Below are positions 6,730 to 15,300 of a stretch of 64,000 nucleotides of DNA, in pieces (positions within the stretch are counted from its first letter, which is position 1; every line of letters starts with the position of its first letter). The notes below the pieces were generated by a model that saw only the letters and a list, made by a program, of their open reading frames with translations, ran no database searches and was not told the origin of the DNA. This DNA comes from Arachnia propionica (GTDB lineage Bacteria; Actinomycetota; Actinomycetes; Propionibacteriales; Propionibacteriaceae), in assembly GCF_037055325.1 (NCBI RefSeq), contig NZ_CP146373.1, forward strand, positions 1,488,001-1,552,000. Reading direction: 5' to 3'. A program made the position numbers and the translations under genes.

Positions 6730-9210
6730 ATGAACTCACCATCGCGACCGCTGCTGACCACGCTGGTCTGCTCCCTCGTCGCACTCACGGGCTGCGCCTC
6801 CCCCACGACACGGGAAGCGCTGAGTCCCGCCGACTCGCTCTCAGCCCCCGCAGCACCACAGTCTTCGGAGGACACCTGTCCCGGACCCGTTCCGACGTCA
6901 CCCCATTCGGCTTCGGCAGGAAACGTCCCGTCCGCGCCCACATCGACAGCTGCCCAGCCGAGTGCCGGCCTGCCGGAGTTCCACTCCTTGGCCGATGCGC
7001 GCACGCAGCTCCCGAAGGACTCGACGGGTTTCGTCCTGACCGATGGCGTCACCTCACTCACCTACGCGAAGGGCACCGGGGATGGTGAGGTCACCATCAA
7101 TGACACGACCTACGCCACCACCTTCGAAGAGGTCAGGGACGGCAAGAAAGTAGGGTTCGTTCCCCTGCTGGCGCAGGACATTCCCGCCGATGCGACGTCC
7201 ACCCTCAAGGCCGCTCTGGAGCTCGCCACGCAACGTGGCGTCGGGGTCCGGCTGAGCCCGTCGCAGAGCTACACCATCTCCGCAGAGCTTCAGCTTCCGA
7301 AGGGACTGACGTACTTCGACGGCGCAGGCGCGACCATCACAGCCGCACTCAAGGGCGGGACCAGCAACGATCCGAAAAACGTTTTCCGAATCGCCCCGGG
7401 CTCCAGCGGAACGACCCTGACCAATACCACTATCGACATGACAGGTTCCGATACCTTCACTCGCGGGGTGCTGGCTTTCGCAAGAAATGGGGAGAACATC
7501 AGTGATGTGACCATCAGCGGTCTGACCATCGTCAATTCCCAGTATCGCGGTATCGCGGTGCTGGGACGCGAAGGCGATGTTGACAACATCCGCATCGAGA
7601 ACAACCAGGTCACGGTACGGCCCGAGTTCCAACGCACCGAAGGAGTGGTTGCGATCGGCGTCTACTCCGGTCTCTCGAAGGACTCCACCCCGGTCTACGA
7701 CCAATTCGTGACAACCGGTAAGGTGCCACAACTCACCCACAGGGCGACCCGGGTCACCGTCTCCGGGAACCGCGTCACGGGCGGGTACTACGGCATCGAG
7801 TTCTCTGGGGTCGGGTGCAGTGTCGTGAGCAACAACTTCTCCACCATGAACACCCGCAACCTGTCCATGCAGGACAGCTCCTACAAGAACACTGTGGAGG
7901 ACAATCACTTCAACTACAGCATTTCTTCATCCATCCACCTGGCCTACGGGTCGCACGACAACACGATCCAGCGCAACACGATCGTCACCGGCGTCTCAAT
8001 GGGGCAGGGACTGCTGCAGGCCTACCAGGGAAGCCACGACAACACCTTCCGGGACAACACCATCGAGGCTTTCGATGACAAAACAGTAAAGGTGCCTGAC
8101 AAGAAAGATGATGATCCCATGCATCCCCACTGGATGTTGTACGTCGGGCCCCACTCGGACAACAACACCTTCAGCGGAAACGTCCTTTCAGGACAGGCCA
8201 AGAGGTCGGTCGTCGCAGTGGAATCAATCTGGGACAAGAAATCCTCATTCTCCGGCGAAGTGAGCGGAAACCCACACTCGTACATGGGAACCAAACCTGG
8301 ATACCCGGGCACCTCCATCGAGGTGGACTATGTCGGGGGAAGAAGGGACCTCACAGGAACCACGATCACCGGCAATGTGATGCTGCCCACTGGAACCCCG
8401 TTCTACGTGGCCGCCGACGTCTCCAAGGGCTTGAAAGTCGAAAACAATGATGTCGCCAGGGCCTCGGAAGGCACCGAGCGTCTCATCGGCAACAATACGG
8501 GCCTGAACCTGTCCGGAAACCAGCTGGCGGGTACCGGCTACCCGGTCGACAAGCCCTTGGTTCAGCATGAGGGAACCCTCGACGGCGTCGGCACGGCACA
8601 CGTCACCTACACCGACCGGACGATCGGTACCCACCACTCCCAGATCACCACCCAGCAGGGCGATGACAAGGACACCAACCTCGTCGTCGACTCCCCCGAC
8701 GACACCGTGACCGACGCCGGGGGCACCGACACCCTCAACGCCGCCGTCGACTCGACCCTGCCGTCGGGGGTGGAGAATCTCCGGATGCTGGGCAGCGATC
8801 CACTGCGGGCCACGGGCAACGAGCTGTCGAACACGATGCACGGCAACTCCGCGGACAACGTCATTGACGGCGCCGCCGGCGACGACTCCCTGGCAGGCGG
8901 TCAGGGAAACGACACCCTCACCGGTGGCGCAGGACATGACAGGTTCGTCCTGGACGGCCAACTGAACGGTGACGTCGACACGATCACGGATTTCACCCCC
9001 GGACAGGACAAGATCAGCCTGCCCGTAGCCACCTTCGGCGGCCTGAGCGGCAACTGGTTCACCGCCGACGCGGTCACCGCCACCACGCGGGTGTACCAGC
9101 AGGGAGAGACGCTGCTCTTCGACGCCGACGGCTCGGGCACGCTGTTCACCCCGGTCGCATTCGCGACGCTGCCGTCAGGAGTCCAGCTCACCGTCAACGA
9201 CTTCGCCTGA
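6730..9210 (+). CDS. secreted lipoprotein: right-handed beta-helix plus C-terminal RTX calcium-binding repeats
   Basis: 826 residues. ATG 6730 is chosen because it starts a lipoprotein signal peptide ending in the lipobox LTGC; an upstream in-frame extension to 6613 lacks that logic. A Ser/Pro/Ala-rich linker follows. Residues ~150-600 read as parallel beta-helix repeats (many N-x-I/V, GNRVTGGYYGIEF and DNTIQRNTI-type rungs), as in polysaccharide lyases and alginate epimerases. Residues ~700-740 contain four glycine/aspartate nonapeptides of RTX type (GGQGNDTLT, GGAGHDRFV) and the usual DTITDFTPGQDKI tail. Likely surface carbohydrate binding or cleavage; the catalytic residues cannot be assigned by eye. 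Confidence 0.8.
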   Translation: MNSPSRPLLTTLVCSLVALTGCASPTTREALSPADSLSAPAAPQSSEDTCPGPVPTSPHSASAGNVPSAPTSTAAQPSAGLPEFHSLADARTQLPKDSTGFVLTDGVTSLTYAKGTGDGEVTINDTTYATTFEEVRDGKKVGFVPLLAQDIPADATSTLKAALELATQRGVGVRLSPSQSYTISAELQLPKGLTYFDGAGATITAALKGGTSNDPKNVFRIAPGSSGTTLTNTTIDMTGSDTFTRGVLAFARNGENISDVTISGLTIVNSQYRGIAVLGREGDVDNIRIENNQVTVRPEFQRTEGVVAIGVYSGLSKDSTPVYDQFVTTGKVPQLTHRATRVTVSGNRVTGGYYGIEFSGVGCSVVSNNFSTMNTRNLSMQDSSYKNTVEDNHFNYSISSSIHLAYGSHDNTIQRNTIVTGVSMGQGLLQAYQGSHDNTFRDNTIEAFDDKTVKVPDKKDDDPMHPHWMLYVGPHSDNNTFSGNVLSGQAKRSVVAVESIWDKKSSFSGEVSGNPHSYMGTKPGYPGTSIEVDYVGGRRDLTGTTITGNVMLPTGTPFYVAADVSKGLKVENNDVARASEGTERLIGNNTGLNLSGNQLAGTGYPVDKPLVQHEGTLDGVGTAHVTYTDRTIGTHHSQITTQQGDDKDTNLVVDSPDDTVTDAGGTDTLNAAVDSTLPSGVENLRMLGSDPLRATGNELSNTMHGNSADNVIDGAAGDDSLAGGQGNDTLTGGAGHDRFVLDGQLNGDVDTITDFTPGQDKISLPVATFGGLSGNWFTADAVTATTRVYQQGETLLFDADGSGTLFTPVAFATLPSGVQLTVNDFA

Positions 9211-9238
9211 CCCCCACGCCCTAGGTCTGCGAATCCGC

Positions 9239-9275
9239 GGTCGGGCGGCTTGCCGAAACAGGCCGCCCGACCTTT
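9239..9275 (+). terminator. intrinsic terminator of the beta-helix/RTX gene
   Basis: GGTCGGGCGGC (9239-9249) pairs with GCCGCCCGACC (9262-9272) around a 12-nt loop and is followed by TTTC. It sits 29 bp after the stop codon of the lipoprotein gene. Confidence 0.75.
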
Positions 9276-9337
9276 CACGTGATCACGGAACAACAGGTGC
9301 GGAATCAACCGTTTGGGAGGCTTCCTAGGATGGGGGC

Positions 9338-9817
9338 ATGGGCATCTCCGACGACTCCACCACGCTCACTGTGAGGTCGGACTGCATCGATTCCGATGGA
9401 CGTTTCCGAACCGACTTCACTGGGCGGGGCAGGAACATTTCCCCCAAGCTGCGCCTCGACGGCCTCGACCCGAGCACCCGCACCCTGGCGGTGACGCTCG
9501 AGGACCTGACCCATCCCCTGTTCGGCTCCATGGCCCACTGGATCGCATGGAATATCCCTCCGGGGGATTCGATACCGGCCGCCATCCCACCGGGTCGCGT
9601 CAACCCCTCGACGGGAATCGTCCAGGGAACCGCCTACGGGTGGCACAGATACCGTGGCCCGAAACCTCCCCAGGGCATGACACACACCTACCGGTTCACC
9701 GTTCACGCGCTCGACTGCACCCTGACGCTCCCCTCCAGAACCCGCTTGGCGGGCTTCAAACACGCGGTTGAGGGGCACGTCCTGCAGTGGGCCGTGCTCG
9801 AGGGAATCTACGAATAG
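9338..9817 (+). CDS. YbhB/YbcL (PEBP, Raf-kinase-inhibitor-like) family protein
   Basis: 159 residues, no signal peptide. The family fold is recognisable from NISPKLRLDGLDPSTRTLAVTLED, HWIAWNIPP (the ligand-pocket His), GTAYGWHRYRGPKPPQG and TYRFTVHALD, in the usual order. Bacterial members are small cytoplasmic proteins whose ligand is unknown. It is a single gene between the terminator at 9239-9275 and a convergent membrane-protein cluster. Confidence 0.85.
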   Translation: MGISDDSTTLTVRSDCIDSDGRFRTDFTGRGRNISPKLRLDGLDPSTRTLAVTLEDLTHPLFGSMAHWIAWNIPPGDSIPAAIPPGRVNPSTGIVQGTAYGWHRYRGPKPPQGMTHTYRFTVHALDCTLTLPSRTRLAGFKHAVEGHVLQWAVLEGIYE

Positions 9818-9884
9818 CCGCGCACGCCCCCGTGGGCGAAGCGGTCACGCCTTGTTGGCAGGTTTCCGTCAGGGGTTCGGACGG

Positions 9885-10349
9885 TCACAAACCGCTTTCC
9901 GCGGCTGCTTCTCGCGCCATTTTTCCGTGCTCTCTCGGAGGATGCTTCTCCAACCAGTCGAGCAGGAATTTCATGAGGACGAGCGAGATCAGGCTGGCCG
10001 TCAGCGCCGCGAGGAGACCTTGGAAGAACGTCGTGAACAGCCAAGCGACCGCGAACCACATGAGGAGATCCTCAAAGACGTCATCGATTCTCCGGAAAAT
10101 CCCCATGACGAGAAGAGCGGTCAGGAACTTATCGATGACCACAGTGATGACCCAAAAAGCAGGAAACATCCACAGGAGATTGAGCCAGAGCCATGGATCG
10201 TCGCTCCGAAGCTCACCAACACCCGGGATGAGGGCGACGCTCACCACACCCACAGCCATCGGTACGGCGGCAACGGCGCTGATAGCTGCAAGGAGCCAAA
10301 ACATGATGATCGCACCCCAGAAGGTGCCAGGCTGATCCTTCGACGCCAC
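9885..10349 (-). CDS. hydrophobic membrane protein, paralogue of 10435-10905
   Basis: About 154 residues from GTG 10349, preceded by a GGAGGG ribosome site; a longer in-frame start (10487) lacks one. It shares ASKDQPGTFWGAIIMFWLL, VALIPGVGEL and a C-terminal DWLEKHPP with its upstream neighbour, so the two are an in-tandem duplication. Three to four membrane segments, then a charged tail. Third gene of a minus-strand cluster headed by a secreted protein. No family recognised; an immunity-like role is only inferred. Confidence 0.6.
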   Translation of the reverse strand: MASKDQPGTFWGAIIMFWLLAAISAVAAVPMAVGVVSVALIPGVGELRSDDPWLWLNLLWMFPAFWVITVVIDKFLTALLVMGIFRRIDDVFEDLLMWFAVAWLFTTFFQGLLAALTASLISLVLMKFLLDWLEKHPPREHGKMAREAAAESGL

Positions 10350-10434
10350 GATCCCATTCCCTCCGATCACACGTTCAAAAAAGCAGTGGCGGGCTCGGCA
10401 CATCGACGACCGATCACTGACTCCCCGGACACGA

Positions 10435-10905
10435 TCACTTCGACGCCCCCTCCTTCCCGGCGCCATCATCACCGGGATCGTCATCATCCTTCGGGGCGTG
10501 TTTCTCCAGCCATGTCACGAAGGGCTTCATGGTGACAGCTGATATCAGACCGGCCAGCAAAGCTCCCAAGGGATCGCGAAAAAAGACAGTAAAAAACCAC
10601 GATATCAAGAGCCAAATGAAGAGATTCTCCAACAGCTCCCCGAATTTCCGCGAGTTTCCCGTAGCGAAGAGATGTTTCAGAACTGGGCTGATGACCAAGC
10701 TGGAGGCCCAAGCCGCTGGATACATCCACAGGAAATGAAGAAGAAACCACGGGTTGAAGCTCTGGAGCTCCCCGACCCCCGGAATGAGAGCGACGATCGC
10801 GACCCCTACCATCATGGGGACGGTGGAAACGATGATGGCGGCGACGAGGAGCCAGAACATGATGATCACACCCCAGAATGTGACGGGCTGGTCTTTTGAA
10901 CTCAT
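10435..10905 (-). CDS. hydrophobic membrane protein, paralogue of 9885-10349
   Basis: 156 residues from ATG 10905 (MSSKDQPVTFWGV); an upstream in-frame extension is less likely. Hydrophobic segments cover residues ~10-45, 55-75 and 90-130; the tail is an acidic/basic low-complexity stretch (KDDDDPGDDGAGKEG). It begins 17 bp after the secreted-protein gene at 10923-11435, so the genes form one transcript. Function unknown; position and duplication fit a self-protection protein for a secreted peptide. Confidence 0.6.
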   Translation of the reverse strand: MSSKDQPVTFWGVIIMFWLLVAAIIVSTVPMMVGVAIVALIPGVGELQSFNPWFLLHFLWMYPAAWASSLVISPVLKHLFATGNSRKFGELLENLFIWLLISWFFTVFFRDPLGALLAGLISAVTMKPFVTWLEKHAPKDDDDPGDDGAGKEGASK

Positions 10906-10922
10906 GTCCTGGCCCCTCTCGT

Positions 10923-11435
10923 TCAGGCGAACGTCACGATCCACCGCGCGATTTCGATGGCCACATCCGCCGGGATGCCATTCTGCGTGAGGAAGGTTGC
11001 GATACCCAGCTCGCTCGTGGCTTCAATGGAGTCTACCAAGCCATAGATCTTGTCGGCCCAGGAACGGACCGGATTCGGCAGGAATGGGCGTCCGTATGTC
11101 AGGGCTATTTTGATCACTTTCCTGAGGATGGACCCCAAGGACTCCTGCCCATTGCTGGCTATGCCGTCTCGCTGGGCAATTTCACGCGCAATCTGAGCAC
11201 TCTTCTGATCGCCTGCCGCTTCCGCTTGGCGCGCAATGGCTTCCCAGTTGGTGGCGCTGATGTACCCGGCGGTCCGTTCACCGTTCTGATCGTTCGCGAA
11301 GACCGCGGGCGAGCCACTCGTGGTCGCGGATGCCTGCTGCACTCCGAGGCCGACCCCGCCGAGCAGGATCGTCCCTGCCAGAGACGTCACGGCTGCTCTC
11401 TTCACGCGAGAGCGGAACGCGGATGTCAGTGTCAT
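10923..11435 (-). CDS. small secreted protein with amphipathic C-terminus, bacteriocin-like
   Basis: 170 residues from ATG 11435 behind an AGGGGAG site. A signal peptide (basic FRSRVKR, hydrophobic core, cleavage near ASAT) is followed by an Ala/Gln-rich helical region and a cysteine-free C-terminal part with hydrophobic/amphipathic helices ending in AIEIARWIVTFA. The C-terminal helices resemble cationic or amphipathic bacteriocins in style, but no family is recognised. It is followed by two paralogous membrane proteins, the same exported-plus-membrane logic as the cassettes at 1480-2444 and 5220-6205, although the sequences are unrelated. Confidence 0.55.
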   Translation of the reverse strand: MTLTSAFRSRVKRAAVTSLAGTILLGGVGLGVQQASATTSGSPAVFANDQNGERTAGYISATNWEAIARQAEAAGDQKSAQIAREIAQRDGIASNGQESLGSILRKVIKIALTYGRPFLPNPVRSWADKIYGLVDSIEATSELGIATFLTQNGIPADVAIEIARWIVTFA

Positions 11436-11719
11436 GTCAACTCCCCTGTGATGATTGGTTGATTCCGGGACGGGAAACAGCCTTCCAACACCCCATGACG
11501 GCGCGCAATGGTCAACCGGACCGATCAAGCACCCAGATGGATCAAGATGCTGCCAGAAGCAACCACACGGCCTCTGCGATCCGTGATCGCTGACCTTTCG
11601 GGTAGTCCTGCTGTCCTTCCAGGCAGTTTTCTTCATGCGCCGGCGAACCGGGCATGCCTGTCGTACGCTGAGAGGGTCGAGCCAGCGCGAGTGATGCAAG
11701 GAAGGGGTGCTTGGAGAAA

Positions 11720-12346
11720 ATGAACATCAGAGTTCTAGTGGTCGATGATGACCTGTTCGTGCGGCAAAGTCTCCAGAAAATACTCTCACGCACTCCGGGA
11801 ATCAGCACGGCCGGATTCGCCGAGAACGGCACCCAGGCACTTGAAATTTTTACCTCCGAGGCGGTCGACCTGGTCCTCATGGATGTTCAGTTGCCGGACA
11901 TGGATGGCGTGAGTACCGCTGCCGAGATTCACGCCCTGGAACCAGAGGCTCGCGTGTTGATGTTCAGCTCGCGCTGCGACCAGAACAGTCTGAGAAAAGC
12001 GATCGGGGCGGGCGCCTCCGGATATCTTCTCAAGGACGCGGAGCCGGGTACGCTGATCAGTGCCATTCACGCTGCTGCTTCAGGCCTCGTCGTGTTCTCG
12101 GACATCATTCTCGAGATGCTCTTCGATAACCGTCCCACCGGGCCGCCACAGGTCGACGACTTGACCTCTGGGGAGCAGGATGCGCTGCATTTGCTGTCCT
12201 TGGGGAAATCCAATCGTGAGATCGCGGAGGCGTTGCATCTCTCGGAATCTTCGGTCAAGGCGAGGCTCTCGTCTGCCGCGTCGAAACTTGGCAGCTCTTC
12301 CCGCACGGGAACCGTTGCCCGCGCCAAGGATCTCGGAATTGTCTGA
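11720..12346 (+). CDS. NarL/FixJ-family response regulator, no adjacent kinase
   Basis: About 208 residues. The receiver domain has the acidic pair in VVDDD, phospho-acceptor Asp in LVLMDVQLPDMDG, and the conserved Lys in YLLKD. The C-terminal LuxR-type HTH reads LTSGEQDALHLLSLGKSNREIAEALHLSESSVK. The residues needed for phosphorylation are present. ATG 11720 is used; TTG 11711 behind AAGGGG is an alternative. It is divergent from the secreted/membrane cluster (intergenic 11436-11719), so it may control that cluster, but no histidine kinase is in the window. Confidence 0.85.
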   Translation: MNIRVLVVDDDLFVRQSLQKILSRTPGISTAGFAENGTQALEIFTSEAVDLVLMDVQLPDMDGVSTAAEIHALEPEARVLMFSSRCDQNSLRKAIGAGASGYLLKDAEPGTLISAIHAAASGLVVFSDIILEMLFDNRPTGPPQVDDLTSGEQDALHLLSLGKSNREIAEALHLSESSVKARLSSAASKLGSSSRTGTVARAKDLGIV

Positions 12347-12434
12347 CCCACGGCACCCCTCCCAGCATCCTCGCAGTGACACGCGGACGGGCAACGGCGC
12401 GCACCGCGGCGCCGGCAGATTCGGCACCAACTCT

Positions 12435-12887
12435 GTGCTCAACAACAATGATTTCGTCATCCTGCCACCCGACCACCCAACGGTCGTCGGCTTTCGTGAC
12501 CTCATCGACACCCACAGAACGGAGATCCCGGGCATCGATCAGGAAACCCCATGGTCGGAAGCATCGCTTCTGGCAGCGGAACAAGCGTATGTACAGTTTT
12601 CGGACACCGAAGCGGAGCGGACAAGAACGCTCTACGAAGCTTTTCTCGGTGAAGGTCTGGTAAGGCTGTACGGCGGAAGCTGGGTGAGGCTCAGAGCCCA
12701 CGCCAGAAGCGGCGAGCCATCATATGGATACGGAATTCACCACGACATCACCGACCACATCGACGTGGTGACGAGCCTCCCGCCGCTGGCGCGACGTCTG
12801 GGAACAGGATCACACTGGGCCACAATCTACGCATCGACGGCCACAATGCTGGACCTGGCCCTCACGCCCCGCCCGCCCGATGCATAG
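12435..12887 (+). CDS. hypothetical protein downstream of the response regulator
   Basis: About 150 residues from GTG 12435 (VLNNNDFVILPPDHP); the frame stays open back to TTG 12340, which overlaps the response-regulator stop, so coupling is possible. Composition is that of a soluble cytoplasmic protein, with many acidic and aromatic residues (YGGSWVRLRAHARSG, GYGIHHDITDHIDVV). Only ~90 bp separate it from the regulator gene. No family recognised. Confidence 0.55.
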   Translation: MLNNNDFVILPPDHPTVVGFRDLIDTHRTEIPGIDQETPWSEASLLAAEQAYVQFSDTEAERTRTLYEAFLGEGLVRLYGGSWVRLRAHARSGEPSYGYGIHHDITDHIDVVTSLPPLARRLGTGSHWATIYASTATMLDLALTPRPPDA

Positions 12888-13443
12888 AACCGCCCTCCCG
12901 ATCACCGCAACCGTCGGCGCGACCACGGCACCGAGCCCCAGGACGAGGCGGCGTAGACCGCACAACACCGCCGCCACCCAGCTCGTCAGCAACCAAAAAA
13001 CCCTCCAGGAGGAAATCCCGGAGGGCGACACCCACATTCACTTGAGTGATGTTTCGTGTAAGTCGCTTGTGGTGAACACGGGTGGACTCAAACCGAACAC
13101 TTGGCAGCGGCTCGAACGGCTTGGTTCCGCGTGGAAATAGGAGAAACTCACTGTTGGCGACGACCCAGAAGGTGCCGCAGAGGACGAGCCGGGAGTCATC
13201 GCGAACCCTAGGAGATGAGCTAGAACGCCCCTATCCGAGAGGCAAGTGGAAGCTATCTGAACTACACGCACGAACGGCGAGAGCGTGATCTCGCTCTGGC
13301 AGCGGTTCGACGTGCATCGGATGACCGTCTAGACGCACACGAGAGACTTGCTCTGACGTCCCCTCGTGCTGCACGCCGGAGGGCCCCGTGCACGAGCTGC
13401 GGCTTACGAGAGTTGCTGAGTCGGGAAGCCTGTTGGCTTCACT
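12888..13443. other. gene-poor stretch
   Basis: No reading frame with convincing codon usage or homology was found on either strand. It contains the leftward terminator-like hairpin at 12995-13025 and, at its right end, the promoter of the nuclease-like gene. Confidence 0.5.
12995..13025 (-). terminator. orphan leftward terminator-like hairpin
   Basis: CCCTCC (13001-13006) pairs with GGAGGG (13020-13025). Read on the minus strand, the hairpin is followed by six T (12995-13000). No minus-strand gene is recognisable to its right, so it may end a small or decayed transcript. Confidence 0.4.
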
Positions 13444-13458
13444 TGTGATAATGGCACC
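13444..13458 (+). promoter_or_regulatory. extended -10 promoter, probable leaderless start
   Basis: TGT then GATAAT (13447-13452) fits an extended -10 element. The expected start of transcription falls at about 13459, which is the ATG itself; no Shine-Dalgarno sequence is present. Leaderless mRNAs are common in actinobacteria. No clear -35 is seen. Confidence 0.45.
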
Positions 13459-14484
13459 ATGAAGTTCAAGCGCCGCAACCTCGAAGCTCTTGCTGACCTC
13501 ATCGTGGGCAACACGGGCTGTGACGACGCTGAAAATGAGGACGAAGCCAAGTACTTCCCGTACCGGTCCAGCATGTACATCACCGAGTTCTTCCAGGAGC
13601 TGGAGACGGAGTACCGGCATGACGGTTCAACTCGCCACCGCTGGGTGGCAGATGTGTTGGAACAGATGCTGGCCGAACCGCACGACGGACCCAACCGCCC
13701 GCCAGAGATCTTCTGCCGCCTCATCGACCAGCTGATGAGCCCAGCTGATCGGCTCAACGAAGGGTCCGACCGTCCTCGGGCGCTCGCGCAACTCAATGAG
13801 GTACTTGGCCGCGAAGGTTTCGAGGCGTTCTATGGCGAGGACAACCACTGCTACCTCCGGCATGTCGGCACCCAAACCGTGACCATCCTTGCCGCCAATC
13901 CCCACCGCCCCTTAAGCAAGGCTGAACTAGAGCGGCGGCAGCTCCTGGCGGCGTACCTCGACCAGTGCAGTGAGGATGACCTCATCGAAGAGGTGCTACT
14001 CCCGATGTTCAGGCAACTTGGCTACCACCGCATCACCGCCGCCGGGCACAAGGACAAGGCCCTAGAGTACGGCAAGGACATTTGGATGCGCTACACCTTG
14101 CCGACACAGCACATTCTCTACTTCGGCATACAGGCGAAGAAGGGCAAGCTCGACGCTTCGGGGGTAACCAAGACGGGTAATGCCAACATGGCCGAGATCC
14201 ACAACCAGGCACTCATGATGCTGGCACACGAGATCTTTGACCCCGAAACCAACCGTCGCGTCCTGGTCGATCACGCCTTCATTGTCGCGGGTGGCGAGAT
14301 CACCAAAGCGGCCCGCAACTGGCTCGGCAACGCTCTCGACGCCCACAAGCGCAGCCAGATCATGTTCATGGATCGCGACGACATCTTGAACCTCTACGTC
14401 GTCGCAAACCTACCGCTGCCAGAAGGCGCGTTGCCACCAACGCCAAGCAGTCCGTGGTCAACGAGCGCCGAGACTCCGTTTTGA
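13459..14484 (+). CDS. probable defence nuclease: AbiJ_NTD3-like N-terminus plus PD-(D/E)xK-like domain
   Basis: 341 residues. Residues 1-130 follow the pattern of the AbiJ N-terminal domain 3 found in abortive-infection proteins (YRSSMYITEFFQELETEYRHDGSTRHRWV, then ALAQLNEVLGREGFE). Residues ~170-310 look like a Mrr-type restriction-endonuclease fold: a helix EEVLLPMFRQLGY, Asp in EYGKDIW, then a strand with Q-x-K in FGIQAKKGK. Both assignments are by eye. It lies alone between gene-poor DNA and mobile elements, with a likely leaderless start. The probable role is an anti-phage nuclease; the trigger is unknown. Confidence 0.65.
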   Translation: MKFKRRNLEALADLIVGNTGCDDAENEDEAKYFPYRSSMYITEFFQELETEYRHDGSTRHRWVADVLEQMLAEPHDGPNRPPEIFCRLIDQLMSPADRLNEGSDRPRALAQLNEVLGREGFEAFYGEDNHCYLRHVGTQTVTILAANPHRPLSKAELERRQLLAAYLDQCSEDDLIEEVLLPMFRQLGYHRITAAGHKDKALEYGKDIWMRYTLPTQHILYFGIQAKKGKLDASGVTKTGNANMAEIHNQALMMLAHEIFDPETNRRVLVDHAFIVAGGEITKAARNWLGNALDAHKRSQIMFMDRDDILNLYVVANLPLPEGALPPTPSSPWSTSAETPF

Positions 14485-14580
14485 ATCTCGACGGTGTTCG
14501 CCCGCGGAATCGGCGCGACGAAGGCAGATTGACCTATTCTGGCAGCCTCGGCGGACTAACAGAATCGAGGAAGGAGTGTA

Positions 14581-14934
14581 GTGAGCAATCAGTTTCAAAA
14601 GGCAGGTGAGTTCCTGCGGGATGCTGCACAAGAGTCTGCTCGACAGGTACTGAGCGATCATCATTATGACGGCTACATAAGAGGTTTCAGCAGAGCTGCC
14701 GGTATAGCCTTGCACCGAATTCAGGAGAAGCTTGATGCGTACAGAGAAAAGATGAAGGGTCCAGGCCTGTCCAAGTCTGAGCAAGCGAGTTACGCTCAAT
14801 TGGATGAGCTGAGGTCTGAGATCGAGGCGGAATATGACCGCTATTGGCGAAGCAGCGGCATTGACTGGAGGCCATTGAAACCAGTCGCCAAGGGCATCGT
14901 TAAGCGAGCAAGCGAATCACAGTTTGACGACTGA
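14581..14934 (+). CDS. hypothetical helical protein
   Basis: 117 residues from GTG 14581, preceded by AGGAAGGAG at good spacing. Highly charged and probably all-helical (LDELRSEIEAEYDRYW), with no signal or membrane segment. It follows the nuclease-like gene by 96 bp on the same strand, so it may be a partner, but it has its own strong ribosome site and no recognisable family. Confidence 0.55.
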   Translation: MSNQFQKAGEFLRDAAQESARQVLSDHHYDGYIRGFSRAAGIALHRIQEKLDAYREKMKGPGLSKSEQASYAQLDELRSEIEAEYDRYWRSSGIDWRPLKPVAKGIVKRASESQFDD

Positions 14935-14960
14935 CGTGAAGTCTCGCCTCGACACGGAAT

Positions 14961-15300
14961 CTAGATAATCGCGTCTTGCATTACCAGCATGTGGTTCATG
15001 ATCGACAGCTCCTTGACTTTTCCAATTCCAGGAAAATGCTGACGCTGATACAGATCGCGAAACTCGTCGATTTCTAGGTTTGTCGGGAGCGACCTTTCGT
15101 CAACGAAGTCGATGAGCTTCTCAAGGGCCTCGAAGAACTTACCGGCTGGGTCATCCTGAGTCTCATTGCTGTCAGAGCAGAAATGCTTCAAGCGGACGAC
15201 ATCACCTGATTCATAAGTGAAGTGAATTACTACCGCATAGGCGGGACCGCCACCTGGTCGATATTCCCTTCCAAGCGTGAGAAAGTCGCTGACGTCAAGG
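14961..15300 (-). pseudogene. hypothetical gene split by ISAs1 copy 2 and cut by ISL3
   Basis: The minus-strand frame enters from the right: codons for RVAGYKSAGYLDV are visible at 16621-16670, the ISAs1 element sits at 15301-16620 (target duplication GACGTCAAGG), and the rest (SDFLTLGREYRPGGG to NHMLVMQDAII) continues to the stop at 14961. The 5' end is missing because the ISL3 element starts at 16671. The remaining ~120 residues resemble no family I know. Non-functional. Confidence 0.7.

Noticed and set aside
10435-10944. Longer start for the membrane protein at ATG/GTG 10944
   Set aside because: The extension overlaps the upstream gene's 3' end and lacks a ribosome site; ATG 10905 aligns with the paralogue.
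13077-13100. tRNA-like stretch with ACTCAAACCGAAC
   Set aside because: No cloverleaf can be drawn from either strand; at most a chance resemblance to a T-arm.
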